From Cladopsammia gracilis (lineage: Eukaryota > Cnidaria > Anthozoa > Scleractinia > Dendrophylliidae): a DNA stretch of 64,000 nucleotides. Location: assembly GCA_022457155.1 (NCBI GenBank), contig JAJGOT010000496.1, positions 124,001-188,000 on the forward strand. The letters run 5' to 3'. Both the position numbers and the translations under genes were made by a program. Shown here one piece after another: positions 53,714 to 64,000 of this stretch (position 1 is the stretch's first letter; each line of letters starts with the position of its first letter). The notes under the pieces are model-generated. The model saw nothing but the letters and a program-made list of their open reading frames with translations. It had not been told where the DNA came from and did not search any database.

Positions 53714-54618
53714 TCTCTACAATAATATGCTACGCATTTTTACTTGTGAGATTTTAGTTCCTTTTTTTAGTCTCAAGGCTCGAAAAAAACAAAAAAAAAA
53801 CAAAAGCTGACTCATAAAATCTTTCTTAATTTCTTCCTCCTTGCTCCTCGACCTTTGTTGTCGCACAGCTTTCCGTGTAACACGCCCTTTATATTGTTTT
53901 TCTTAGATGCTTTAGCAGCATCTCTCGCGATTTAGTCTTCCAAATCTCTCTTATCTCTCCTCAGCTGCTTCTTAATTTCGGTGCCTTATGCTCGGAACTC
54001 TTCCATTTTTCAAATCTCTCTGAACAGGTTGAATCTAACTTCCTCAATCTTTTTCTATCTGCTATCTAAGGCTTACTTTATTCCTTCTGTAAGCCTAGAA
54101 CCTTTTCGTTGTTTCCTTGTGGTTTCCTTGATGTTCCTCCAGTGCTTCCCTGCCTTCTCTTTCATGGACTTTGCCTTCATTACTCTAACCAGCCAAGTAG
54201 CTGAATATGTTCTTGAACTTGATATTAAGTACGACTGTCTGTAAAAATCGAGCAATTGCCGGTCGGTCTTCAAACATTTTCTTACCTCATGTCTTGCTCA
54301 CAAACGTACTTCCACTGTGCTGACTGTGCATTGAACTTCAGTAGCACATGTAGTCAATTGTTCATATTTTCATATTGTTACTAAAGGTTAATGTTCCTCA
54401 TTAGCTGTTTCAAGCTAGAATTTGCGCAATGCATTGTGGCACACCAGAAGCAATAATCGGGGACGGAGACCGTAAGCGTGGGGCCCAGGACGTTTTGGCT
54501 CATTTTTACACACAAATTGCGCCACTTGACGCAACAAGAGCTCGCGCACCTACTTCCTTATTTGGAAAATAATTAAAAGTCTGTTCAGGATTGTTGGTTG
54601 CAAATGAGCTTCAAGTTT
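53714..54618. repeat. Tandem duplication, copy 2, with LINE ORF2 fragment
   Basis: Second copy, with an extra ~75-bp stretch at ~54068-54142. The - strand fragment here reads KRDLEDQIARDAAKASKKNN. It has stops in frame and is not functional. Confidence 0.75.
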
Positions 54619-55441
54619 TTGCGTCTTCGCTAGAAGTTTACAAAAAGAAAAATAAATATTGTTTACCGGACAGGCCTCAACAGAATAGACACTGGCGACA
54701 AATGAATCATTACCCTTGGTTGTTCCATCCTCGGAGACCCAGGGGCAATCAGTTGGGGCGCGACGAAAATCGGCATAAGTTTTCAAGAACGGCGAAGAGA
54801 GCCCCTGGGAACTGATACTTACACGAGTATTTCGAAAAGGCCGCGCAAATGCAGGCTCCTGATTGGGCAGAAAAAAACCTTTGTATTATTCTGCCCAATC
54901 GGCGAGCAGCAGATCTGGAGTCACTTTCGTGCGTTCTTACACGGCGCTTGTTGATGTTGTTGTTCGGTCGCCATCTTTGTCTGGTTCGTTCACCAAGGTT
55001 CTGCATGCGAGGGAAATTTTCATTTTAAGTTTCGTCAGAGATCCTAAACGTTCGAGAAATCATTCCGGATGTTAGCAGCAAAAGACTTAACAACATCCAA
55101 CGGGAAAATTATCTTTTGGACTGATCAAAGGTATCGTAAATAAGCTTACTTGCTTGTTTATGTGCGAGTTGATAAGTTTTCGATTTTAAATTTTCTGAGC
55201 TTTTTGGTAGGTAGAATTTTCCCCTTACATCGTTCATGGCAACTGAAAATTTCCCACACTGCGTGCATTATTTTGGTGCACGGGCCAGACAAGTATGCCG
55301 ACCGGCCGCCGGTGCATCGTGCGGTCCTTTACGCTTGCTTTCGCGCGCAAAGTGTAGGCTATGTATTCCCCATAGCATGTGTAGATATTATGGTCGTTTT
55401 TGGAGATGTTTTAGATAAAAACGAGCTCTCTACGAATCACA
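54619..55441. promoter_or_regulatory. Upstream region of the DUF6589 gene
   Basis: GC-richer than the flanks. Contains a small hairpin (GATTGGGCAGAA/TTCTGCCCAATC, 54862-54901) and, at ~54963-54978, CGGTCGCCATCTTTG, whose reverse strand is AAGATGGCGACCG, a YY1-like word. No TATA box is evident. The short frames at 54749-55418 have no domains. The transcription start is inferred only by position. Confidence 0.4.
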
Positions 55442-55990
55442 ATGAATAGTACTAGAGATTGCTGTCGTACGTGTGGTCATGAATTTGTTGATAAAAAGAG
55501 AAAGAGAAATATTACTGGCGAATTCGTAAAGATATTTGAAGTTGTTCTGAGTGAAAAGTTAAGCGAAGATGATAGCCTACCTCGTGCAGTTTGCGATAAA
55601 TGCAAATACCAAATAGAAAAGGTATGGCGACAGTCCAATAGTGTCAGTTTACAAGAGCCCTCCGTTCAACAGCTATTAAAGCGAAAACATCCAGTGTCCC
55701 CTTTGACATCTACCAAAGGTGATGATGAAACAGTTACTAACATTGAGCGCAAAAAGAAGGGTCATAGACTTGTGTTTGATTCCACCTGCTCTGGACCGTC
55801 GTTGACAGGATATGTTAATATCCAGCCCAAATTCCCGGAAGTTGCATCTGCTCCCGTTGTTTCATGTCCCAGTGGATTACCATCTGTTATTGTTCACCAT
55901 CCACAAAAAATTGTGCATACTGTTGCATCCCAAACCTTGAAATCAAGTTGTCAGTGCTGGCCAAGTACAACAAAGGGTACAAGTGTAAAG
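55442..55990 (+). CDS. DUF6589 gene exon 1 (ZAD-like finger)
   Basis: 183 codons, ends phase 0 at GTAAAG|GTAAAT. Carries CRTCGHEF and CDKCKYQI plus a KRKHPVSP-type basic patch. Confidence 0.85.
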
Positions 55991-58900
55991 GTAAATACTA
56001 AAATAGTCAGCACATTAAATATTATTAAAGTCCACCCAGCTATTTAATAGGGTGACCTTTCCTCAAAGTGGCCACTGACAGTCTTCGCAACACTAAATGA
56101 CTGGCAAGCAGTCCAATATTTTTTATTAGCCCATCCTGGCTGCCTCACTGCAAACCTCTTATACATGTATAATGCATTTGATTTAATTTTTCAAAATGCC
56201 GCACTAGTCGGTGCCTCACCAAGCGACATCTTCCCCACTTTTTGGAACATTTACATTCAAATACTTGACGTAAACTACCATAGCTTACATTGTCATGATC
56301 ATCTGTTGGACACCTGAAATAATTAATTTTCATTATTAAATTCTTTCCGATTATGACCAACAAAAGTGTTTTGTTGATAGTCAAATGCTTCTGACCACAT
56401 TGATCATTCAAATTTTCCAACTAGGAAGAGATAACTTTGCTGGATGGTTGTCTTTGGAACTGACTGATATGCAAATTTGTCAAGAATATGGAACTACTGG
56501 TCATTAATTACTGTTTTAAAGATCTGGACTGGCTGCAGTCACTTAGTCACAGTTTAGTATCATGTAATGGTAGAAAGTCTTAATCACGTCAGTTATTAAA
56601 CAATCTCAAAAATGGTATTTTTGTTTGGCAAGTTTTGGTTCTGTTAAATTAATTATGTGTACAAAAAAATCCAATGTTATTAGAACACAGTTGTTATTAA
56701 TAATAAATTTACAGTTAGGAAAATTTAATTTGCTGTTAATATAGAAGTTTTCATGCCATATTCGCATTCGAAGAACGCAATCCTAATTTCGTGTTGGAGA
56801 CAAATTTGAGATTTTTTGGTAGACGGTCTTCCAAATGGCCGCCCCTGTTGGTTTTTTTCAGGGGCTCATTTCCGCCGGAAATTCCTTCGAACGCATCTCC
56901 ATGATCTGTGATTACTGCTAGTATAATTATATACTGGTAAGCCTTTACTCTCAAAGCTTTGTTTTGAGCAATAACACATTTATGCAAAATTTAAATGGTT
57001 CATGAATACTTTCCTATAATTTTTGTTTTTAACCTCTGCTCATGTTGTGGCCTGTGCACATGCATAAAGAAAAATTGTTGTCATTTTAGTGAGATTTGAT
57101 AAAACAGTAATACATTAAGTTAATTTTGCTGTTAAATTATTTCTAAACCAGGTAATTGCACAATTCAACTCCAAAACTGTAACAAGAGAGCTACCCAAAA
57201 GTCTCAATAGCCTAGGAATTGCCCTGTGCTTAAATCGACCTTGTTCAGGAATCAGTTTGGCTGCTTTCAAAAACAGGAATTTAAGGAATGCATTGATCAA
57301 ACGTACCTGCCTGCAAATCAACAAGGAGTGTAAAAGGCTTGAGAAGAAATCTGTGTTAAAGAAAACTGCTGTCAATGACCTCAAGCATTTCCATTGGAAT
57401 ACAGTTCTTAAGGAATGGCATCAGGTAGCCCCAACATTTTACAAAACCCTTAAGGCCATAGCAATGCCCCCCGCAATTTCGAGGAACCAAAAGAAGAAGC
57501 AATCACTGAAGCCTTTCATTGGATCAGCTGGTGCAATTTTGCTTAAGGGACGAAACACAAGATTATGTGCTGTACAACACCTTGTTGGTCTGTCACTCTT
57601 TCTAGGGCGCACACGAAAGAAGGTAAATTAATGACTTTGTATTTGAATGTGAATACAGCATTACATGTACATGTAGGTTGATCAAGATTATGTGCTGACT
57701 GTGCAACAACATGTTGGTCTATCACTGTTTCTAGGTTGGAAACAAAAGAAACTCAATTTGAATAACATGTTAATGTTAATAATAATAATTATAGTAGTAA
57801 TAATATTAAAAGCCATGAAGGCTCTCTCACCTACTGGTGATATTCAGAGGGGTCCTGGTTTAAAATAAAAACAAAAAATTAATAAAGGAAGTTGATTCTA
57901 AAAGTTATTAACTTGCCAGTTGGTAATTGATACATTTTAACGATGTCTACAAATATATTATAAATCATAGGGGTTTTCCAGACTACAGAAACTTGGAATG
58001 AGCGTTTGCAAACCAGTGACCAACCGAAAAATTTTTGAAATGGCCAGTGGTTACAACAAGAAACTAAAGGCATGGAAAGCTGGAATAATAAAGAAGAAGA
58101 AAGAGGTACAATGTTGTTAATTTTTTTCTGGTAATGTTTCTGGGGAAGTAGGGTATGTAGGGGCGTTAAATTTACCAGTAATCTGTAATGTTTTCCCATT
58201 CTGTAATCATTGTATACTTAATTACCAATTTTTTAAATTTTTATTAGTTTGGTGACTAAAATTGAAATTACTAAGATCATTTCTGTCATAAATATATATT
58301 TTGCCTGTTACCATTAACCAGCTTTTTGCCATTGGCCACTTGATAATTTGAGCTCATCCTGGTCTTAAAGGCATTCTAATTTGTAAAAAAATGATTCATG
58401 CTTTTTTTTGTATATACTCTTTTGCAAGAAAAAAATTCCTAGTTTCTTTATTTGTTATTAACTAAAGGTATTGCAAGTTGAAACACTTCTTCCTGTCGAG
58501 AGAGCAGAAAGTTCCACTGCAGACACCCCAATCGACAATCAACATGTTGGTAAGTTTACATGTAACTTCCATCTTGCAAATGTACATGTACATGTGATTA
58601 TTTAAACCTACATGTCAAGTCTAAACTCATCATGTCATTAAATTTAACTACATGTAATCATAAAGCCTGAAATTATTTAAATTAATCTTTGGTTTTACAT
58701 TTTACTGCAAGTTGAAACACTTCTTCCTGTTGATGAGCAAAGAGTGGAAAGTTCCACAGCAGACACCCCAATCCACAATCAATGTGTTGGTAAGTTTAAC
58801 TTCCATCATGCAACTGTACATTTGATCATTTACATATGTACACCTACATGTATGTAGTCTAACTGTCTATTCAAACTCAATATGCCATAAAAATATTTAA

Positions 58901-61900
58901 CTAATCACAAAGCCTGATTAATTAATCTTTAGTTTTTCATTTTATAATCCAGGTTGATTTTTACAAGCACACGTACAGTGTTGAACGTCACTATCTTGAA
59001 CTTGGCTATCTCAAACACCCTACTTGATCTCAAACTAAACCTTACAAATGTGCATTTCCCTTGAAGGTTTTGTTTTAGTCGTTTACTATCGGCTATTTCA
59101 AACTGTTTTTTGCTTCCAATAAGAGTTTGAGATATCAGTGTGCAACTATATTTCTCTTAGTGTCACTTACAAAGGTTTTTTTGGTTTGAACCACAACTCA
59201 TCCCTCTGCAATTCCAGTCTGGCTTCAAACTTTCCTTTAACTTTTCTGGCTTTTGATCCCCTCCCCCCCCCTCCCTCAATGTCCAATGACAGGCGCAGAA
59301 ACAGGGGGACTTGGAAGGTCGCGCTTTGCGCTCATTTTATGTGCTTCACGTGAATTCCAAAACCCTCCTTTCTGCAGTGCTGCTATGCAGGCTAGGATAT
59401 TTTCTGCAAACACACATTGCTAGCTCTTTACATAAAGACTTTTACCTAAAATGATGTATAACTGTTCCTCAGTAATAAAAGTACTTTGCATTTTATTTTC
59501 TGACCTGTAGACTGTACAGATAGCCCACATAGCATTGATTCCAGGTCTGTAGTGTCATGTGACTCACTTGTCAGTTCTGAAGCAACAGACTCAGAAGACA
59601 GTGATGATTCTGGTCCACAAAAAAGTACGCCAGTGGAGTACACCAGTGAAGTGTGTGACTATGGGCTAAATGGGGACAATTTGGACTGGCTCAGAAGACC
59701 CTCCATCTACTCTAAGGATAAGGACACCGAGTCTGTACACTGGTTTAATTTGCTAGCTTATGACAACCGGGTAGTTGACTGGAATTTGAGTGATAAAGAG
59801 CCAGTCAGAGATATAATGGAGTTGCCCAATTCAAGTTTCTTGCCCTCCCCAGATGATCATACAAAACTAAAGAAAGACTTTGTGGTTCTAGTGCTGCGCA
59901 TCCTTGTCAAGAATTGCAAGTACTTCAGTCAGTTTGCTCGTCTGATCCCTGCTCACATTCCACACCAGCACAGCAAGGAAATGAGCAGGCAATCTCATAT
60001 TGTAGGTTAATGTGTGTACAGAAGGGAATGACGTTATAGCTCTGCCAATTCCAAGCTTGACTACCCCACCCCACCCATTTTGCAAGTCATCATCCACATG
60101 GTGGGACATTTGTTACTTTTAAGGCCTACATGGGGTGGGGCATCAAATTTTGTCTAGTACATGTTAATAATTATGGCAAATGCTCAAGAAATGTTGGGGA
60201 TGGGGGGAGGGGTGTCAGGTTTGGAATTGGCAGAGCTTACATATAGCTCATGATGAAACATTTTAACAGTAGTTGACATACATTTGTTATGGTCCTCATA
60301 GCCAGGATTTGACATACTTTGGTTGGTGTTAATTATGTTAGATAACAATAAAAACTCTGTTTACTTATTAATCCTGGATTGGAACTAATCCTCTACAGGT
60401 TGAACAGCTAGACACAAGTTGTTATGGTTTTATTATTACAGTGTATTTAATACATAGACCTTATTTTTTTACATATTATTACATGTAGGTACATTTGGGT
60501 CTCATGGGAAAAAATGAGAACAAGATTCCTGAGATGTTGGAAATTTTGCAACATTGCAATGAAGAGTATGTCCCCACTGACACTGAGAAGACAAAAGCTC
60601 TCCACAAAATACATCTAGGTGGAGACCATTTAACTGTTGAGCGTGCAATCAGTGCTGTGAATGCTGTGGCAGACGCTGACACCCCATATGAGAGACTCCA
60701 AGGCCTTGTATTGAAGCATGAAGATTTCCACTGCGAAATGAATTTTCTACAGGTGATAATTTATACAATATTTAATTTTTGAATGTTTTTGCAAATAGAT
60801 GTACTGATCATTTTAGATGTTACAGAAAAGTAAGTACCCGGTAAAACCAAAAGCCAAAAGGTTTTATTCCTTTTTGTTCAAATTGTCAGACTGACATGTA
60901 CTTTTAGCAAGGGGACCAATAAGTTAGGGATTAATAATGATTGTTGTGGATTAAATGGATTGTTGTGGATAAAATTTCTATTGTCTTTCTTCTATTTCGG
61001 TTATGATAATAATTTTCATTTCCTAAAACAAAAATAAAGACAATAGAAAACAAAAATTAATTGAGCCAAAATCACACTTTGAACCATAACAGATGATACG
61101 CATCTGCATCCTTTCTAGTACATGATTTGCTCTTCACAATGATAAATAAAACAGGCAGGTGCATGTTTTTAAAAAGTACTGGATTAAATAGGGTGTGTGT
61201 GATACATTCAAGCTGACTCCAACATGGGGCATTTGTAAAATTATAGTCTGTGAAAAATAAATGACAAATACCCATCAAATGCCAGGGCAGATGGTCAGGC
61301 CTGGAATTGACAGAGCCATGTAACTGAATTACAAACCTAAAATCAATCAATCAATAAATTGGCAAGTTTTAACATCTTGTCTCTACAAAATATATTCTTT
61401 AAATCTGCAGATGCTGTTTGATTATCTTTATAAAAGCCAGTCTGTGGGAGACTTGGGAACTTTGTACCAACTGAAGGCAAGGCTAAACAGAAAAGATGTG
61501 AAAGAGAAAGTAAACAAATCATATCACGGTTGTGATGCTTTCTTCAATACTGTTGTGGATGGGTATGTAGTGTATGCTGCAATGGAATTTTTTGGCATGC
61601 AAACCCCCAATAGTAATCCCAGCTTGAACACAATGGAACATCCTAACAGTGCTGAATGTCCAGCAGTAGCACAGAGACAGCAGTTGTATGACAGGGTTGA
61701 GAAACTTGTGGAGAGGTATGTTCTTCTTGAGGTACAACCAACAGCAGTACTCTTCAGTGAAGTAGAAGAAGCAGAACAACCGGCCTCGCATTACGATTGC
61801 AGGTACCCAGAGTGCAACAGACGCTATAAGCATCAAAAGAGAAGGAACAACCATGAAGTGTCAGTGCATGGACTTACCATCACAAGTCATGAGCAAGAGG

Positions 61901-62568
61901 CAAGGAGTCCTCCAGATCCATGCAAAGAAGATGGAGTATTTAATTACTCACATAACATTGTGAAGACTGGTCTGTTGTTTAAAGATTTCCAAGATGCGAT
62001 TAAAGAAGGTGATGGTGCAAGAATAGAATACCTGTGGAAGTTCATGATGCTTTTATTTAAAGTAACTGGGAAGACAAAGTATGCCTTAGCAGCAGTGCGA
62101 CTTCATGCACAGCTACATGCCTTACTGACCCCTCAAGAGGCACATTGTCTTCGTTGGAATCGTACTGTTAACCTGAATGGTGGGGTGGGAAGAAATGTAG
62201 CAATTGATCAAGCTATGGAGCATTCTATTAAAGACACCAAAGAATTGATGTATGGGCAGGGTGCAAATCTTTCTTTCCCAACAGCTCAGATGTACAGCAG
62301 GGCAAGTGATGATGAGAAGTTCACAATAAAAAATTTTGACAAGGAAAACAATGTCCGCAGAGAGTCAACAAAACACAAAAGGAAACAAGATGAAGACATC
62401 CAAATTACAGTCGACATTCTTAAGGAAATAAATGCTTTCAGTGAAGTTCCTGGGAGAACACACACTGGGATTGGATCTCTCCCTAAAGACCCAATCTCTG
62501 CACTTGATTTTGCTGACTTGAATGCTTGGTTAACCAAGCACAAGAAGAACTGGATACATTTGCCTTAG
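55442..62568 (+). CDS. DUF6589 protein with ZAD-like and C2H2 zinc fingers (8 exons, 1,069 aa)
   Basis: Exons 55442-55990, 57152-57622, 57989-58105, 58468-58549, 58712-58789, 59511-60001, 60489-60752 and 61411-62568 join into one uninterrupted frame of 3,210 nt with GT-AG introns. Residues 8-54: CRTC...CDKC, a treble-clef ZAD-like finger. Basic stretches follow (exons 2-3). The middle is acidic (exon 6). DUF6589 occupies roughly residues 450-1060: KNENKIPEMLEIL, then GGDHLTVERA (~641-650), and a C2H2 finger C-x4-C-x12-H-x4-H (814-837). DNA binding is likely; the biochemical role of DUF6589 is unknown to me. It could be a transposase-related gene. The start is the first ATG in frame, before the Cys motif. 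Confidence 0.85.
57152..57622 (+). CDS. DUF6589 gene exon 2
   Basis: 157 codons, phase 0-0, acceptor TTCTAAACCAG. Lys/Arg-rich with NRNLRNALIKRTCLQ-type sequence; the domain is unrecognised. Confidence 0.82.
57989..58105 (+). CDS. DUF6589 gene exon 3
   Basis: 39 codons, phase 0-0. The acceptor is GACTACAG (57988), since the nearer TTCCAG would not keep the frame. Ends in a KKKKE run. Confidence 0.75.
58468..58549 (+). CDS. DUF6589 gene exon 4
   Basis: Phase 0 in, phase 1 out. VETLLPVERAESSTADTPID; duplicated in exon 5. Confidence 0.75.
58712..58789 (+). CDS. DUF6589 gene exon 5 (duplicate of exon 4)
   Basis: 78 nt, phase 1-1, VETLLPVDEQRVESSTADTP. Being symmetric, it can be gained or skipped without a frame change. 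Confidence 0.75.
59511..60001 (+). CDS. DUF6589 gene exon 6
   Basis: Acceptor TGACCTGTAG, donor ATT|GTAGGT chosen because it alone keeps phase 0. Acidic start (SEATDSEDSDDSG), then WFNLLAYDNRVVDW, an early block of DUF6589-type proteins. Confidence 0.82.
60489..60752 (+). CDS. DUF6589 gene exon 7
   Basis: 88 codons, phase 0-0. Holds KNENKIPEMLEILQ and GGDHLTVERAISA, the most recognisable DUF6589 motifs. Confidence 0.87.
61411..62568 (+). CDS. DUF6589 gene exon 8 (terminal)
   Basis: Starts after AAATCTGCAG, ends at TAG 62566-62568. Contains the C2H2 finger (CRYPEC...HEVSVH) and the C-terminal YLWKFMMLLFKVTGKTKYAL, LRWNRTVNLNGGVGRNVAID and DLNAWLTKHKKNW blocks. Confidence 0.9.
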   Translation: MLFDYLYKSQSVGDLGTLYQLKARLNRKDVKEKVNKSYHGCDAFFNTVVDGYVVYAAMEFFGMQTPNSNPSLNTMEHPNSAECPAVAQRQQLYDRVEKLVERYVLLEVQPTAVLFSEVEEAEQPASHYDCRYPECNRRYKHQKRRNNHEVSVHGLTITSHEQEARSPPDPCKEDGVFNYSHNIVKTGLLFKDFQDAIKEGDGARIEYLWKFMMLLFKVTGKTKYALAAVRLHAQLHALLTPQEAHCLRWNRTVNLNGGVGRNVAIDQAMEHSIKDTKELMYGQGANLSFPTAQMYSRASDDEKFTIKNFDKENNVRRESTKHKRKQDEDIQITVDILKEINAFSEVPGRTHTGIGSLPKDPISALDFADLNAWLTKHKKNWIHLP

Positions 62569-63406
62569 TTGACCTCATTAGCAACTCTCTGTACCATTTA
62601 AAAATTAATTTTTTTTACCTATGGATCCCAAACTACATGTATACTGCTAATTAGTTTAAATCAGTCAAAGACCACAGATAATTACTGGGTTTTCAAGAAA
62701 AGAAGAGGGTTATGCAAATGTGAAGGGGGTTTAATTAACTTCTAAATGAACTTTATCAATGTCACTATCAATGTCACTAGTCATCATGTCGCCTAAAAAC
62801 AATAGCAATTTATACCTGGGAAATCAGAGCACTGCTATAACCTTGAATACAATGTAGTATTGAACATATTCATTACATAGGTTATTTATTTTTACATTTA
62901 ATATTGTAAAAACAGGAATCTGGACATCCATTAGTATTAAAGTGTTAAATGAGTCCACATCATGTTGTCACAGGATTGCAGATACCACATGGGTTGAAAT
63001 TTTAATAACAATAAAGGCCTGTTCAAATGGTTTCTAATTTTGCCCAACATACAACATAGAAATCTCGTACAAATGTCGAGCAAAAGTCAAACAAAGTTTG
63101 AACCAATTTAAACTTCATTCGACATACATGTACAACATACATTTTTTTTTTTCAATGCTTTTGACAATGTTGCATACATGTACCTGTTCAAATGCACCCA
63201 ACATTCGTAATACAAACAATTGAAATTTAGATTATTTATATTACTGCCTGGCAAAAGTCAAAACCGTTTAAACTGGGTTTAAGTATACTAGATAAGAATT
63301 AGAAGCCACCTTGATCAGACTTCTTTATGGAAATACAAAAATGTAATAACATACATGTACATGTAGCTACATTGTATAACTTAATGTAAGTCATTTACAG
63401 ATTTTT
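62569..63406. other. Convergent intergenic region
   Basis: Lies between two genes ending toward each other. CAATAAAGG (63011) could be a polyadenylation signal for the + gene, and TTTATTTTT (62887) for the - gene. Includes repeated ACATACATGTAC palindromes. No gene. Confidence 0.5.
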
Positions 63407-64000
63407 TTACTGCTTATCAGGACTTTCATCTTGTTGTAGATCTGTAAATACACTACATAGACAACTATATACTTTGAAGGCACATTGAACACTCCATACA
63501 GGAATTTGTTCAATGATGTCATCAACATTAAACAAAAACTCACATTTAGAGACTGTATCTTGTATTATGCGGTTAGAGAAGCATGTTACCTGATCAATAT
63601 TTGTGAAAAAGCAATGTTGATTTGATTTCAACGCTTCCTGGCGCATGCTTTCCTGGCACTCTTTTAGCAGAACTTCCAGTGTTTTTCTTTGATCTTCGTT
63701 TACACTTCTGGTCTTTGAGACATCATTGGCAGTTGCAAGAGACGTCATCTTTGATGCCATACTTCCCAAATTTCGTTGACAATCATTTTCACAGTCACAT
63801 TCTTGAGCACAAACATCGCAGCATAGATGATTCTTCTCGGTGAGATTACTGGTATCTTCAAAAAATGCCATCATAAGTTTTCTTCGACAAGAGGTAGACT
63901 TAACATATTCCAACATTTCTGGTTTACATTGACGTAGTTGTCTTCCATGGAATAATAGAAGGGCCTCCGATTCTTGACCGTCTCTACCAGCTCTTCCCAT
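63407..64000 (-). CDS. RecQ-like DNA helicase, C-terminal part (runs off window)
   Basis: Starts at the edge with GRAGRDGQESEALLLF, which is helicase motif VI of the RecQ family. A RecQ zinc-binding region follows: CRRKLMMAFFED, then CCDVCAQECDCENDC, giving Cys ligands typical of the RecQ-Ct. The last ~110 residues are unlike RQC/HRDC domains and are unrecognised. Stop at 63407-63409. The ATP-binding half is beyond the window, so whether the gene is complete cannot be told. It would unwind DNA 3'-5'. It points toward the DUF6589 gene, 840 bp away. Confidence 0.87.
   Translation of the reverse strand: MGRAGRDGQESEALLLFHGRQLRQCKPEMLEYVKSTSCRRKLMMAFFEDTSNLTEKNHLCCDVCAQECDCENDCQRNLGSMASKMTSLATANDVSKTRSVNEDQRKTLEVLLKECQESMRQEALKSNQHCFFTNIDQVTCFSNRIIQDTVSKCEFLFNVDDIIEQIPVWSVQCAFKVYSCLCSVFTDLQQDESPDKQ

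Noticed and set aside
52986..54244. Two similar 87-codon + strand frames
   Set aside because: They are antisense to a decayed LINE ORF2 fragment carried on the tandem duplication.

Overview
This is eukaryotic, animal DNA and most likely from a cnidarian, probably a stony coral or another hexacorallian. The grounds are spliced genes with GT-AG introns and phase-consistent exons, a BEL/Pao retrotransposon, several 5'-truncated non-LTR retrotransposon tails, a Penelope-type hammerhead ribozyme, very many foldback/MITE elements, and host-like genes (CUB-Ig-LRR, DUF6589, RecQ-like, G2E3-like) of kinds I associate with coral genomes. No species can be named from sequence alone, and nothing looks bacterial.

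Layout. 1-6.35 kb: segmental duplications (units A, B, C) with insertions that can be dated because the empty site survives in a sister copy. 6.4-11.1 kb: a Penelope-like relic with an intact hammerhead core, a LINE tail abutting a broken class-A GPCR, two hairpin MITEs and a second LINE tail. 11.7-18.0 kb: tandem copies of a repeat (D), one copy carrying a pogo/Tigger-like (TA) and a piggyBac-like (TTAA) insertion. 18.2-19.3 kb: a foldback element with ~340-bp arms. 20-26.7 kb: a hairpin MITE and a decayed BEL/Pao element.

27.1-51.2 kb: one spliced host gene on the + strand, with eight exons visible: signal peptide, CUB, Ig, LRRNT cap and four LRR exons, all phase-compatible. Its introns are crowded. 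Intron 4 (14.4 kb) holds inverted duplications, a foldback element, G2E3-like exon fragments, a LINE tail, several MITEs and a ~3-kb palindrome built from 20-bp units. Intron 5 holds a ~2.2-kb minisatellite that looks derived from the 5' half of a tRNA. The last two LRR exons come from a tandem ~650-bp duplication. The 3' end of the gene was not found, so it may continue past the window.

52-64 kb: another TTAA element, a tandem duplication carrying LINE ORF2 fragments, then an apparently intact eight-exon gene (55,442-62,568; 1,069 aa) with a ZAD-like zinc finger, a C2H2 finger and a DUF6589 region. It is followed tail-to-tail by the C-terminal part of a RecQ-like helicase on the - strand, which runs off the window. 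The pair could belong to one large helicase-bearing DNA transposon; this is inference.
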